The notes under the pieces were generated by a model, which worked only from the letters and a program-made list of their open reading frames with translations, was not told the DNA's origin and made no database searches. Both the position numbers and the translations under genes were made by a program. A stretch of 64,000 bases of DNA from JAGGTJ01 sp964457545 (GTDB lineage Bacteria; Desulfobacterota; DSM-4660; Desulfatiglandales; Desulfatiglandaceae), in contig CAYWEN010000002.1 in the NCBI GenBank assembly GCA_964457545.1, positions 14,279 to 78,278 on the forward strand. Reading direction: 5' to 3'. Below are positions 1-8,182 of the stretch, in pieces; the stretch's first letter is position 1, and each line of letters starts with the position of its first letter.

Positions 1-320
1 GTATTGCGCTTATCCCCGGAATATCAAGATCCGGAATTACCATTGTATGTGGTATGTTATGCGGTCTTAAGCGGGAGCTTGCCGCACGTTTTTCCTTTCT
101 GCTTGCCATACCTGCGATCCTCGGTGCAGTAGTTCTTCAATTACATTCAGAAACCCCTGTTTCCGGAGAATGTTTTTCCTTGTTTGCAGGTTTTGTTACA
201 TCTGCAATAGTGGGCCTGTTTGCCCTTAAGATATTGATGGGCATTGTAAACAGAGGACGTTTGTATCTTTTTTCTCCATATTGCTGGTTTGCAGGTGCAT
301 TGGCAATCTGTTTTGCATAA
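1..320 (+). CDS. uppP: Undecaprenyl-diphosphatase (C-terminal part, cut by window edge)
   Basis: Only the last 105 residues are inside the window; the reading frame is open from base 3. It begins in the family signature IALIPGISRSGIT, the PGxSRSG active-site region of BacA/UppP, followed by hydrophobic segments typical of the C-terminal membrane helices. The family dephosphorylates undecaprenyl diphosphate at the inner membrane, recycling the lipid carrier for peptidoglycan and other envelope polymers. It converges with the minus-strand kinase gene, whose stop lies 14 bases beyond this stop. Confidence 0.9.
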   Translation, partial: IALIPGISRSGITIVCGMLCGLKRELAARFSFLLAIPAILGAVVLQLHSETPVSGECFSLFAGFVTSAIVGLFALKILMGIVNRGRLYLFSPYCWFAGALAICFA

Positions 321-333
321 ATATGAATGAAAA

Positions 334-1842
334 CTATATCTGGTTGGCGGGCAGTTTTATGAGAAAGGTTGTTCCCCTGCCGGGGTTGCTAAATGCTCTG
401 ATCTCTCCTTTATGCGCCTGAACTATTCTGTAGGATATGGCAAGGCCTAAACCGGATCCATTTGAGCGTGTGGTAAAAAAGGGCTCAAATATATGCATCA
501 GGTTTTCTTCGTTTATACCTGCTCCTGTATCCTGAATGCTTATCTCTACGTGACTGTCTTTTTTTATTGTACGGATGGTAATTTTTCCGCCATCTTTCAT
601 AGCCTCTATGCCGTTAATGATTATATTCATGAAGACCTGTTTCAATCTGTCGGGATCACAGTTTGTTTCAGCTGTGCCTTGATCAAGATCTGTTTCGAAT
701 ATGTACTTGTCCGCGGGATAAAGAGATCTTATGATTTTAAGGACATCAAGAATCGTTGCATTTATTGATGCTGGCCTTATTAACAGTTTGTATTCTTTTG
801 TAAAATCCCTCAGATCGCAGACAAGTGTTTCCAGCCTTTGTACCTCTTCAATCATCATATCCAGTTTCTTTATAGTCTGTTCTTCAGTGGTGTTGTTTCT
901 TATCTGCTTGGAAAATCCTCCTATTATCATTAAAGGATTGCGTATTTCATGGGCTACACTGGCAACAGCCTGTCCAACAGCGGCAAGACGTTCTGTCTGA
1001 AGCAGTTTTTTTTCCATTTCTTTATGCTCGGTCATGTCTCTGATAATAGCTGTAAGGTTGGGTTCAGAGTCTGTTTCATAAAAAGACAGACTGATATCAG
1101 CAGGGAACTCTTCACCGGTCTTTCTGAGAGCAGTTACGGATATGGTTTTTCCCCTGGTTCCGGATTTTTTTGTTTTAAGCAAATTTTTTATCAACTTGCG
1201 GAGGTTGCCGTACTTTTCCGGAATCAGTATCCTTAAATCTTTACCAATGATTTCTTTTCTGGACCAACAGAAAATTTCCTGGGCAGCATTGTTGAACAGG
1301 ACAATTTTATGATCGCTGTTTATAGACAGTATGGCATCTGTTGCCGTGTCAAGTATGGCCCTGAATCTTTTTTCCGAGGCCTTTAATTTTTTTATAACCT
1401 TGTAGTATTCAGTAATGTCCCTTGATATGACTACAAAACACTCCGGCATGTGTTTTTGAGCCTGCAGTAAATACATAACTGTAAAGTGTCTTTTATCTTT
1501 ATCTACATTGTGTTCATGATATGTTGATCTGATTTTGCCTTTTGTTTTGTTACATGTCTTGATAGGACACCGGCAGGGAGTGTTGTTGTTATGTATGATT
1601 TCGTAGCATTTTTTCCCTGTTGCGTTTTCTTTGCTGAGATTGTAATGATCAAGAAAACTTTTGTTGGCGTCTTGTATAACAAAGTCCTTGTTTATGATAA
1701 TTATTTCTTCTTCTATTCTGTCAAAAAGGTTCTGGAAGAAAAAGGCCCTTTGCTTAAGCATTTCGGTCTCTTCTTCTTTTGTTCTGATTTCTTTTTTAAG
1801 GAGGGCTACCTGTTTTTCAAGATTTTCAACGGTGGTTTGCAT
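334..1842 (-). CDS. PAS-domain sensor histidine kinase, soluble
   Basis: 502 residues from an ATG preceded by AAGGAG at good spacing; an in-frame start 99 bases upstream lacks such a site. Order: N-terminal coiled coil (1-35), PAS 1 (about 38-145), PAS 2 (about 155-275), HisKA with H-box VAHEIRNP (phospho-acceptor His about 298), then the HATPase with N-box (MNIIINGIEAM), DTGAGI, FEPFFTT and GSGLGLA. There is no membrane segment, so it is probably cytoplasmic. PAS 1 carries a cysteine cluster (about C79, C90, C92, C97 in CRCPIKTC), which may bind a metal or sense redox state; that is inference. No response regulator gene is adjacent, so the partner is unknown. Confidence 0.9.
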   Translation of the reverse strand: MQTTVENLEKQVALLKKEIRTKEEETEMLKQRAFFFQNLFDRIEEEIIIINKDFVIQDANKSFLDHYNLSKENATGKKCYEIIHNNNTPCRCPIKTCNKTKGKIRSTYHEHNVDKDKRHFTVMYLLQAQKHMPECFVVISRDITEYYKVIKKLKASEKRFRAILDTATDAILSINSDHKIVLFNNAAQEIFCWSRKEIIGKDLRILIPEKYGNLRKLIKNLLKTKKSGTRGKTISVTALRKTGEEFPADISLSFYETDSEPNLTAIIRDMTEHKEMEKKLLQTERLAAVGQAVASVAHEIRNPLMIIGGFSKQIRNNTTEEQTIKKLDMMIEEVQRLETLVCDLRDFTKEYKLLIRPASINATILDVLKIIRSLYPADKYIFETDLDQGTAETNCDPDRLKQVFMNIIINGIEAMKDGGKITIRTIKKDSHVEISIQDTGAGINEENLMHIFEPFFTTRSNGSGLGLAISYRIVQAHKGEIRAFSNPGRGTTFLIKLPANQI

Positions 1843-1929
1843 GGGTGTTCTCCTTATAATCCCGCAGGTTGATATGTCTTGTTGCGCCCGGTATGAGCAG
1901 GCATCAGTACCATGAAAAATTGCTGTTTG

Positions 1930-2058
1930 GCTCCCATTCATAAATGATGTGCTTTGTTATGGATCAAGGTATGGCTAAGACCTTAATCACAGGGATTTAT
2001 GCCCAGTATTAAAATCCTGGTGGCAGGTGTAGGCAAACAACCAACTTATGGGTGGGAA
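1930..2058. repeat. Intergenic inverted-end repeat element, copy 1
   Basis: Fills the space between the kinase and the TauE gene. One end reads CTCCCATTCATAAATG and the other ACTTATGGGTGGGAA, roughly reverse complements. These ends match those of other intergenic elements in the window (for example 24191-24318). It stops at the TauE stop codon. Membership rests on the ends only; the interior is diverged. Confidence 0.5.
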
Positions 2059-2787
2059 CTATCTGAGGGCAGATAAAATCATCAGTATGCCCATCCCAAT
2101 GAGCAAAATCAGTATAAGCCTGATATATGATGATGTGGATACCCTCGAATATAGAAGACTTCCTGTGTATACACCGCATATTACAGGCAGAGCACTGATT
2201 GACAGGTATCGCAGTACCAGAGTATTTGTAAGTCCTGATATCCATTGGGCAAGGGCTATAAGGAACCCTGTGACAAGAAAAAAGACTGATAGTGTGGCCT
2301 TGATCCTGTCTTTATGCCATCCGGCCAGCATGGTATATATGATTGTGGGAGGGCCGCCGGCACTGAAGGCTCCTCCAATGATTCCTGTTGCAAATCCGGC
2401 TATGTATGGACTGTAAGGCGGCATTTTTATTGTTTTTGGCCTGAATCTGAGATTGAATGAGGCATAGCCTATAAGTAATATCCCCAAAAGAATTTTAATC
2501 CAGTTATTATCTGCCTTTTTTAATATGTACACACCTGCAATAATACCGGGAAGACAGCCGATTATAAGGGGCCGTGTTTTTTCCCAATCCAGATGCTCTC
2601 TGAGTTGTATGGTCAGATAGGTGGTGATAAGCAGTCCGTTCAAAACACAGAGGGGAACTGCTGTTTTTGCATCCATGAACAGTAGTAAAAGGGGCATTGC
2701 AAACAGGGCTGAACCAAAACCTGTAAGCCCCTGTATGAAACCTGCAAAAAAGGAGACAAATACAATTGCAATGTATATGGTCAGCAT
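2059..2787 (-). CDS. TauE/SafE family membrane permease
   Basis: 242 residues, almost entirely hydrophobic, with about eight predicted helices in two related halves. The N-half has GFGSALFAMPLL (about 23-34) and the C-half GGAFSAGGPP (138-147), the paired glycine-rich motifs of the TauE/SafE (DUF81) family. Members export sulfite, sulfoacetate or other organosulfur anions, or move unidentified anions. The substrate cannot be read from sequence, and there is no sulfur-metabolism neighbour to suggest one. It stands alone on the minus strand, flanked by two copies of the intergenic repeat. Confidence 0.88.
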   Translation of the reverse strand: MLTIYIAIVFVSFFAGFIQGLTGFGSALFAMPLLLLFMDAKTAVPLCVLNGLLITTYLTIQLREHLDWEKTRPLIIGCLPGIIAGVYILKKADNNWIKILLGILLIGYASFNLRFRPKTIKMPPYSPYIAGFATGIIGGAFSAGGPPTIIYTMLAGWHKDRIKATLSVFFLVTGFLIALAQWISGLTNTLVLRYLSISALPVICGVYTGSLLYSRVSTSSYIRLILILLIGMGILMILSALR

Positions 2788-2830
2788 GACGAATTAATGC
2801 CCATACGGAAATAGATTCTGGTCACTGTCT

Positions 2831-2927
2831 GGTTTCCGGTCCATGGATGAGAGTTTTTGTACAGGATCCAGGAATTTTGCAGATTGACACCGGAATTGTG
2901 CAAAAAAGGCCGTTTACGGATGGAAAC
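2831..2927. repeat. Intergenic inverted-end repeat element, copy 2 (reverse orientation)
   Basis: Left end GGTTTCCGGTCCATGGATGA, right end CCGTTTACGGATGGAAAC. The reverse complement aligns along its whole length with the copy at 24191-24318: a TTTCCATCCGTAAACGGCC-type end, a run of T, GGTGTCAATCTGC in the middle, then an A-rich stretch and a CATGGACCGGAAACC-type end. It lies upstream of the TauE gene. Confidence 0.7.
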
Positions 2928-3081
2928 GAATCGGGCTCAGAGGTGGCGTATAATGCTGTCTGCCGAAATGGTCCTGGACTTTTTATTCAGCATCTGAATC
3001 TTTCATGATCTTTTTTGGTAATGACCTCTTGATGTTGTTGAGGTGAGGCAGTACCTCGCTAACTTCAGTTTTAGGGTTTGT

Positions 3082-3309
3082 TCAAGGAGAATGCACCTTG
3101 CCTTGTTTTTGGTTTTGCTTGTCAAAAAGTGCAAGACAATCACTTTTCCAAAGACATGATTCTTCTCTGCATCGGGTGACTCTGTCTGTTCCATAACATT
3201 CAATACTGTTTTCTGTACGTTGTATAGAGCGTATTATGTCTGTCTTTTTCATTCTGTATGTGTTGATACCCATTTCTCTGGCCATCTTTCTGATTTGATT
3301 GAATTTCAT
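3082..3309 (-). CDS. Small SAP-domain (Rho-N-like) protein with four cysteines
   Basis: 75 residues with AAGGA before the ATG. Residues 1-33 (MKFNQIRKMAREMGINTYRM onward) form the helix-extended-helix pattern of SAP or Rho-N nucleic-acid-binding domains. The C-terminal half carries Cys38, Cys47, Cys52 and Cys58 (CREESCLWKSDC), which could hold a metal ion. Short proteins of this plan are common in Desulfobacterota and are annotated only as SAP-domain proteins. I infer DNA or RNA binding, but no target is suggested by the neighbours. Confidence 0.75.
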   Translation of the reverse strand: MKFNQIRKMAREMGINTYRMKKTDIIRSIQRTENSIECYGTDRVTRCREESCLWKSDCLALFDKQNQKQGKVHSP

Positions 3310-3820
3310 ATCTGTTTTCCTTCTGCTTTTATTTTGTAGATCGGTTGCATGATTCGGTTTTCAAGAAAATTGTTTGTAACTTGTTCATATTATGTGTTGT
3401 GCTGTATCAGTTTAATAATTAGGGGGATAACAGTGAACATACCACCGGGGCAAGAGGATTCTTCTTCCGCTCCGGCCCCTGTTTATTGAGCTGTTACGTT
3501 GTGATGTTGATATGGCAAGAGACAAGATCAATGTCATTTTTTATAACAATCTGTCCTGCTACTTGATTGTATCTCTATTTTCAGGTTAAATCAAACTTAT
3601 TGAATTATCCTGGATGATAAATCTGGTTTCAGAAAAGACTCTTTTCAGGCACCTGAAGTGCATGGTCTGTAAAATCTGTAACCTTTTACCGTTAAGCTAC
3701 ACATACAAAAAAAGCCGCTATCATATTGATCATTGCCTATGATAGCGGCCCTGAATCCGAGATCGAGCTATGGTTAACAAAGGAAGAAGTTTACATGTTT
3801 TGTATTGTTGTGATTTGGAT
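3310..3820. other. Intergenic stretch without a convincing gene
   Basis: About 510 bases between the SAP-domain gene and the first Hsp20 gene. It holds the terminator at 3707-3749. It also has one possible 18-codon frame at 3433-3489 (GTG start after AGGGGG; the product would be rich in Pro and Ser), which I cannot support further. I see no other gene or RNA. Confidence 0.6.
3707..3749 (-). terminator. Rho-independent terminator of the Hsp20 cluster
   Basis: A perfect 12-bp stem (GCCGCTATCATA with TATGATAGCGGC) and a 12-base loop, followed on the minus strand by seven T. It lies 72 bases past the stop of the last Hsp20 gene, so it probably ends transcription of the three-gene chaperone array. 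Confidence 0.9.
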
Positions 3821-4549
3821 TTATTCTTTGTTTACAGTGATCTGTTTGGTCTTTGCCTTGGCGGATGCAGTTTTGGGCAAGGTGATCTTCAAAACACCGT
3901 CTTTGAAAGATGCCTCTGCCCTGTCTTCTTCAATCTCGGATGGGAGATAAAAGCTCCTCTGGAATGTGCCATAAGAGCGTTCTATTTTGTAAAAACCTTC
4001 ACCTTCCTTTTCTTCTTCCTGCCTTTTTTCTCCCCTTATAGTTATGACGTTGTTCCTTATTGAAATCTCAATATCGTCCTTGTCGACTCCTGGCAGATCT
4101 GCCATTATCTGGATGTTGTCATCGGTTTCGCTTATATCTACCCGTGGCCATTCGTAGCCTGTCAAGGAAAGCAGGCTTTCTCCTGTTCCAATGCCTGGAA
4201 ATCCCATGCCTTTTACAAACTCATTAAACAGACGGTCTGTTGCCCTTTGAAGGTCTGAAAATGGTCGCAGCCATGTGTCAAGTGCACCCTCATTTGGTTT
4301 TTCTATCTGTACAGGCAAACGGTTTTTCTTTTTCCCTTTGGGTATCAGATTCTTGACCTTTTCGGAAAGATTCTTAAGTTCACGTGAGAGTTCTTCTGCT
4401 GATTCACGCAGTTCGCTGCCTGTTCCCTTCAGTTTCTCCTTTATCTTGGCTGTCAGTTCTGAAACCTCATTTTTAATATTGTCAATATTCTCCTTTAGTT
4501 CCTGAGTGGTATTGCTGAGTTTCTCCTTTGCTTTCTCGGTTACGGTCAT
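3821..4549 (-). CDS. Hsp20 small heat-shock protein with long coiled-coil N-terminus
   Basis: 242 residues, preceded by AAGGAGG. The C-terminal 110 residues are an alpha-crystallin domain (DLPGVDKDDIEI, then FKDGVLKITLPK). The first 75 residues are unusual: a Lys/Glu/Leu-rich heptad-like helix, nearly all charged, then a basic patch (PKGKKKNR). The family holds unfolding proteins as ATP-independent oligomeric chaperones. The extension makes this protein about 90 residues longer than the other two copies in the array and may change oligomer shape or localisation. It is last of three Hsp20 genes and is followed by a strong terminator. Confidence 0.92.
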   Translation of the reverse strand: MTVTEKAKEKLSNTTQELKENIDNIKNEVSELTAKIKEKLKGTGSELRESAEELSRELKNLSEKVKNLIPKGKKKNRLPVQIEKPNEGALDTWLRPFSDLQRATDRLFNEFVKGMGFPGIGTGESLLSLTGYEWPRVDISETDDNIQIMADLPGVDKDDIEISIRNNVITIRGEKRQEEEKEGEGFYKIERSYGTFQRSFYLPSEIEEDRAEASFKDGVLKITLPKTASAKAKTKQITVNKE

Positions 4550-4873
4550 GATAATTCCTCCTTATGTCTGATATGGTATTTGTTGCAGGTCAGTTTTTGA
4601 GCACAATAAATGGTTTGGTCAATGAATATAGACACGAGCACCGCTTAGCAGGCGTTGTGACCTGCCTGGCTTGGCACCTGACAAGAGCTTTTGTGCAGAA
4701 CCAGGGAAAGTGTGAAAAAAAGACCCCTGCATAACGTCCCTTTTTGCCCGCCTTCTGGATATTTGTTGTTAATCTTTTGTTTTTAATAAAGTTGAACAAA
4801 ATTGAACATTATACAAGGGTTTTTTCTTGTTGGATTATAGCCGGAATGTCTTTTTGAATCCGGCTATGCAGAT
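4550..4873. other. Spacer between Hsp20 genes, with hairpin
   Basis: About 320 bases, too long for a simple operon spacer, so the last Hsp20 gene may have its own promoter. A hairpin at 4837-4866 (ATAGCCGGA with TCCGGCTAT) lies just past the stop of the middle Hsp20 gene. On the minus strand it is not followed by a T-run, so it could be a weak terminator or an RNA-stabilising stem. No gene is seen. Confidence 0.5.
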
Positions 4874-5281
4874 TTAGCCTTTCACCTCTATTTTGCGAGG
4901 TGTTGCAGCTTCTACTTTTGGAAGTATTACCTTGAGAACACCATCTTTAATTTCAGCATCTATTTTTGCTTGATCAATAAGCTGGGAAAGTGTAAACTGC
5001 CTGTAAAACTTTCCTGTACGATATTCCCTTATAATATCTATTTCATTGCTGCTTTCTGGCGGAGTAACATCTCCTTCCAGTGTCAGCACATTATCATGCA
5101 GACTGATATTGATGTCTTTTGCCTTTACACCTGGCATATCAGCCAGAATAATGATCTCTTTTTCTGTTTCATAAATATCCACAGCAGGCGTAAATACAGC
5201 TCCAGGCCTGGTTTGTTCGGCCGGAATAGCCACTTCTGTCTTTTTTTTCGCCTGAAGTGCTTTGCTGTCGCTATCTGTCAT
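4874..5281 (-). CDS. Hsp20/alpha-crystallin family chaperone
   Basis: 135 residues, preceded by GGGGGG seven bases before the ATG. The N-terminal 30 residues are short and polar; the rest is the alpha-crystallin domain (VDIYETEKEIIILADMPGV, IKDGVLKVILPKVE). It is the shortest of the three and resembles class-A small heat-shock proteins. The family binds partly unfolded proteins to prevent aggregation. It lies 109 bases downstream of the third copy and in the same direction, so the two could be cotranscribed. Confidence 0.92.
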   Translation of the reverse strand: MTDSDSKALQAKKKTEVAIPAEQTRPGAVFTPAVDIYETEKEIIILADMPGVKAKDINISLHDNVLTLEGDVTPPESSNEIDIIREYRTGKFYRQFTLSQLIDQAKIDAEIKDGVLKVILPKVEAATPRKIEVKG

Positions 5282-5390
5282 GATTCATCCCCCCTTTCAG
5301 TCTATATTCTCTTTTTGATCAGGCCTGTTATATGATCATATGGCGAGAAAGCCTGAATGCAGTCGTTTAGGTCATATAATCTGTCTTTGA

Positions 5391-5855
5391 CTATGATGCC
5401 TTGACGGTTATCTGTTTGGGTTTCGCCTCTTCTGTTTTGGGCAAGGTTACTGTGAGAACCCCGTCTTCACAATGAGCTTCCACCTTGTTTGTATCTATTT
5501 GAGTTGGCAGGGTTATTATTCTGCTGAATTTTCCAAATTCTCTTTCCCTTCTGTGATACTGAGCATTTTCATCGTCTATTTCAAGTTTTCTTTCCCCGGA
5601 AATAGACATGGTATTACCTGTTACAGATATTTCCAGATCATTGGCCTTGAAACCGGGGAGTTCAGCCCGTATATAATAGTTGTTTTTATCTTCTGTTATA
5701 TTCATCAAAGGGAAAACACCTGAAACAGGCTCTTTTCCCAATTCTCCAGACAGACCTCCTACAAGCAAATCCATCTGTCTTCTCAAACGTTCCATTTCAT
5801 CAAATATATTTGTTGTGTTTCCTATGGGCCACGAAGCTATTCTGTTAAGCAACAT
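5391..5855 (-). CDS. Hsp20/alpha-crystallin family chaperone, first of three
   Basis: 154 residues, ATG preceded by GGAGGG. The N-terminus (MLLNRIASWPIGNTTNIFDE) is the type that packs within Hsp20 oligomers. The alpha-crystallin domain spans about 45-150 (MNITEDKNNYYIRAELPGF, CEDGVLTVTLPK). It is promoter-proximal in the array; two dyad symmetries lie within 110 bases of its start (5889-5903 and 5932-5963). The three copies are clearly related but diverged, so the array is not a recent duplication. Confidence 0.93.
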   Translation of the reverse strand: MLLNRIASWPIGNTTNIFDEMERLRRQMDLLVGGLSGELGKEPVSGVFPLMNITEDKNNYYIRAELPGFKANDLEISVTGNTMSISGERKLEIDDENAQYHRREREFGKFSRIITLPTQIDTNKVEAHCEDGVLTVTLPKTEEAKPKQITVKAS

Positions 5856-6179
5856 CGTTGATCCCTCCTTTCCTTGAAAATTGTTTTGGTCTGTTGATCA
5901 GACAATATTTAATACCTTGGTTATGAATTTTCAGGATAGGGAATATGGGATATTCCTATCCTGTTATACAGTAAAAAGATTAATATATCTAAGTAGATGT
6001 ACCCCTTTTTAAAAAAGATAAATTCGATTTTTGAAGTGTCAAGGGTAAAGGTGTAAAAAAAATAACAGATATGAATGAGGTTATGAAAGGTTGCGTTAAA
6101 AAGGTATGCAAGTGGATGATATGGATTGATTATGTGTCTTGCACAGACAGATGCTGCAAGAAGGATTTTTGGATGGAGA
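5856..6179. promoter_or_regulatory. Upstream region of the Hsp20 array with two dyad symmetries
   Basis: Two inverted repeats: GTCTG-TTGAT-CAGAC at 5889-5903, and a near-perfect 14/15-bp palindrome at 5932-5963 (CAGGATAGGGAATAT, loop GGG, ATATTCCTATCCTG). On the minus strand TTGACA (6042-6037) and TATCTT (6020-6015) are 16 bases apart and could be a promoter. Neither palindrome matches the CIRCE operator. The longer one could instead be the 3' hairpin of the ispH-ubiA transcript, but no T-run follows it. The regulatory role is inference. Confidence 0.4.
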
Positions 6180-7907
6180 TTAGAATAAGCTGTAGCACAA
6201 TGCAAGTATCCCTATAAAAAAGAAATTGGCTTCAACCAGGGCCTCGGACAGTGTCCCGGGCCGGAGCCACGATTTGTGATGTGCCATAAAACATATCCCC
6301 ATGGTAATTACGGGAAGAATAAATAAAAAGACAGACGGGCGCATTATTCCTGTGACAATTCCGGCTGCAATGCTTGATACTGTTGTGCACAGGATGGTGT
6401 AAATGAGTGTTATGGCCTTTTTTTCTCCTATTATGATGGGCAGGGTGTTTGTGCCCACAACCAGATCGCCCTGGGTCTGGAGCAGATCCATGAAAAGGGC
6501 TCGTGCATAGCTTATGAGAAATACTATTGCAAGAGAGAGTATGGCTGCAGGACTTGCAGAATATTCACATGACAAGATGGGTAATATGCCTATTGCAATT
6601 CCCCATGTCAATGCCTCTAACATGCTTCTTGAACCCGGAATATCCTTGAGCCTTGAATAGATAAGTTTTGCCCTCATTGATTTTGGTACAAGAGGAATGG
6701 TGCAGATTATACCAAAACCACTTAATATGATTATAGCGATGAAACAGGGCCATCCCATTGTCCAGGATATGAGTATGGATGACAAAAAGGAGATGCAGCC
6801 AGCAGGAATAAGAATGTCCTTGTATTTTTCCAAAAAGATGGCACGTTCAGGATCATTGTATATACTGGCCTCCTTGTCAAGAAAACGGTTAAGGACATGC
6901 ATTGCATATATATAAAGTGTGCTTAGCAGGGGAAATATAAGGCGCAACTTTTCTCCGGCCAATATGCCTGCGGCACAGGCAAGGCAAAAAGCTCCTCCAG
7001 CCACGGCCAGATCACTTAGGACAAGAAATCTCAATATCCTTTTTAACCAGTAAACAGGGCTTGTTTTGTTTTCATGAATTTCTTCCAGTCTTCTCGTAAC
7101 TTTTTTGATCATCCATGTTGGGGTGGATGCGCCGGCAGTAACGCCTACGGTTGTTATTCCTTTAAAATCCTCTTCATTTATGTCTTTATCCGTTTCTACG
7201 TAAAATGTGGGCAGACCTGATTCTTTTGCAACCTCGAAAAGCCGTTGGGTATTGCCACTATGTTTTCCTCCCACTACTACAATGGCTTCTGCCTTTCCTT
7301 TGAATCCAGCAACTTCGTGTTGCCTCTGATTGGTTGCATCGCATATTGTGTTAAAAGTCAGCGCTTCAGGAAATCGTTTCTTTAAGGCTGTTTCAATATC
7401 CCGAAATTTTTTCCCGTCCTGGGTTGTCTGTGCCACCATTACTATTGGTTCTGTGTCTGGCAGCTTTGCTATGTCTTCCACCTCCTGGATTATATAGGCA
7501 TGGCCCTTGCTGTATCCTATCAGACCCTTGACCTCTGCATGGTCCTTGTCTCCTACAATTACTGCAGTGCAGCCCTTGCTGGTGTGATAACGGATCAATG
7601 CCTGTACCCTTGCCACTCTGGGACAGGTGGCATCCAATATCTTGAATCCTTTTGCTTTAATTGCTGCACGTTCGTCAGGAGGTATTCCATGTGCCCTTAT
7701 AACAATCTCGCCTGTATGAAAATCATCTATGTTATCCAGTTCCTGAATACCCCTTGATGTGAGCATGTCAACTACCTGCCTGTTGTGAATGAGCGGACCA
7801 TATGTGAAAAGCTGTGCCCTTGTCCGGTTGGATTCTGCCAATACCATTTCCATGGCACGTTTGACGCCCATGCAAAATCCCGCTGTTTTAGCCAAGACAA
7901 CTTTCAA
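6180..7907 (-). CDS. ispH: Fusion: HMBPP reductase (IspH) joined to a UbiA-type prenyltransferase
   Basis: 575 residues from a TTG start after GGAG. Residues 1-280 are IspH, the 4Fe-4S enzyme making IPP and DMAPP at the end of the MEP pathway. Cluster cysteines are C12 (GFCMGVKRA), C95 (DATCPRVA) and C189 (NTICDAT), with conserved HNRQVV, RAHGIPP and catalytic E125. From about 295 the protein becomes a membrane domain of eight or so helices with both UbiA aspartate motifs: N340-x3-D344 (LNRFLDKEAS) and DLLQTQGDLVVGTNTLP. The second half should transfer a prenyl chain to an acceptor, or use another polyprenyl substrate. Neither half looks degraded and no stop or frameshift separates them. The acceptor is unknown; the HpnG-like gene upstream hints at isoprenoid lipids. 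Confidence 0.9.
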   Translation of the reverse strand: MKVVLAKTAGFCMGVKRAMEMVLAESNRTRAQLFTYGPLIHNRQVVDMLTSRGIQELDNIDDFHTGEIVIRAHGIPPDERAAIKAKGFKILDATCPRVARVQALIRYHTSKGCTAVIVGDKDHAEVKGLIGYSKGHAYIIQEVEDIAKLPDTEPIVMVAQTTQDGKKFRDIETALKKRFPEALTFNTICDATNQRQHEVAGFKGKAEAIVVVGGKHSGNTQRLFEVAKESGLPTFYVETDKDINEEDFKGITTVGVTAGASTPTWMIKKVTRRLEEIHENKTSPVYWLKRILRFLVLSDLAVAGGAFCLACAAGILAGEKLRLIFPLLSTLYIYAMHVLNRFLDKEASIYNDPERAIFLEKYKDILIPAGCISFLSSILISWTMGWPCFIAIIILSGFGIICTIPLVPKSMRAKLIYSRLKDIPGSRSMLEALTWGIAIGILPILSCEYSASPAAILSLAIVFLISYARALFMDLLQTQGDLVVGTNTLPIIIGEKKAITLIYTILCTTVSSIAAGIVTGIMRPSVFLFILPVITMGICFMAHHKSWLRPGTLSEALVEANFFFIGILALCYSLF

Positions 7908-8182
7908 TGAAAGATTCTCCTTAATGTTTTATGGGTTTTTACAGAGACATATCTGATAAAATATTGGTGTGTCCTGATATTTTCAAGGGTCTGTACCGGT
8001 TGTTTCTTATTAATAATAAATTGCCATACCTTGCAATCTCTGTGTTAATTGTAGCATTTTTTTACAGGACACGTTTGTACGATTCAGTTTTCTTGATCCT
8101 GTCCCATTTTTTATTTCTGGTGTGGGAACTTTTTAGGCGCCGGAATTAATTTGTGGACAGACGCTGGTTATGATTAAGATCT

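Noticed and set aside
3433..3489. 18-codon frame with GTG after AGGGGG
   Set aside because: Too short, no homologue recognised; kept only as a note in the gap entry.
7931..8149. 72-codon plus-strand frame rich in hydrophobic residues
   Set aside because: No ribosome site, lies antisense to the probable leader of the IspH-UbiA gene, and resembles no family I know.
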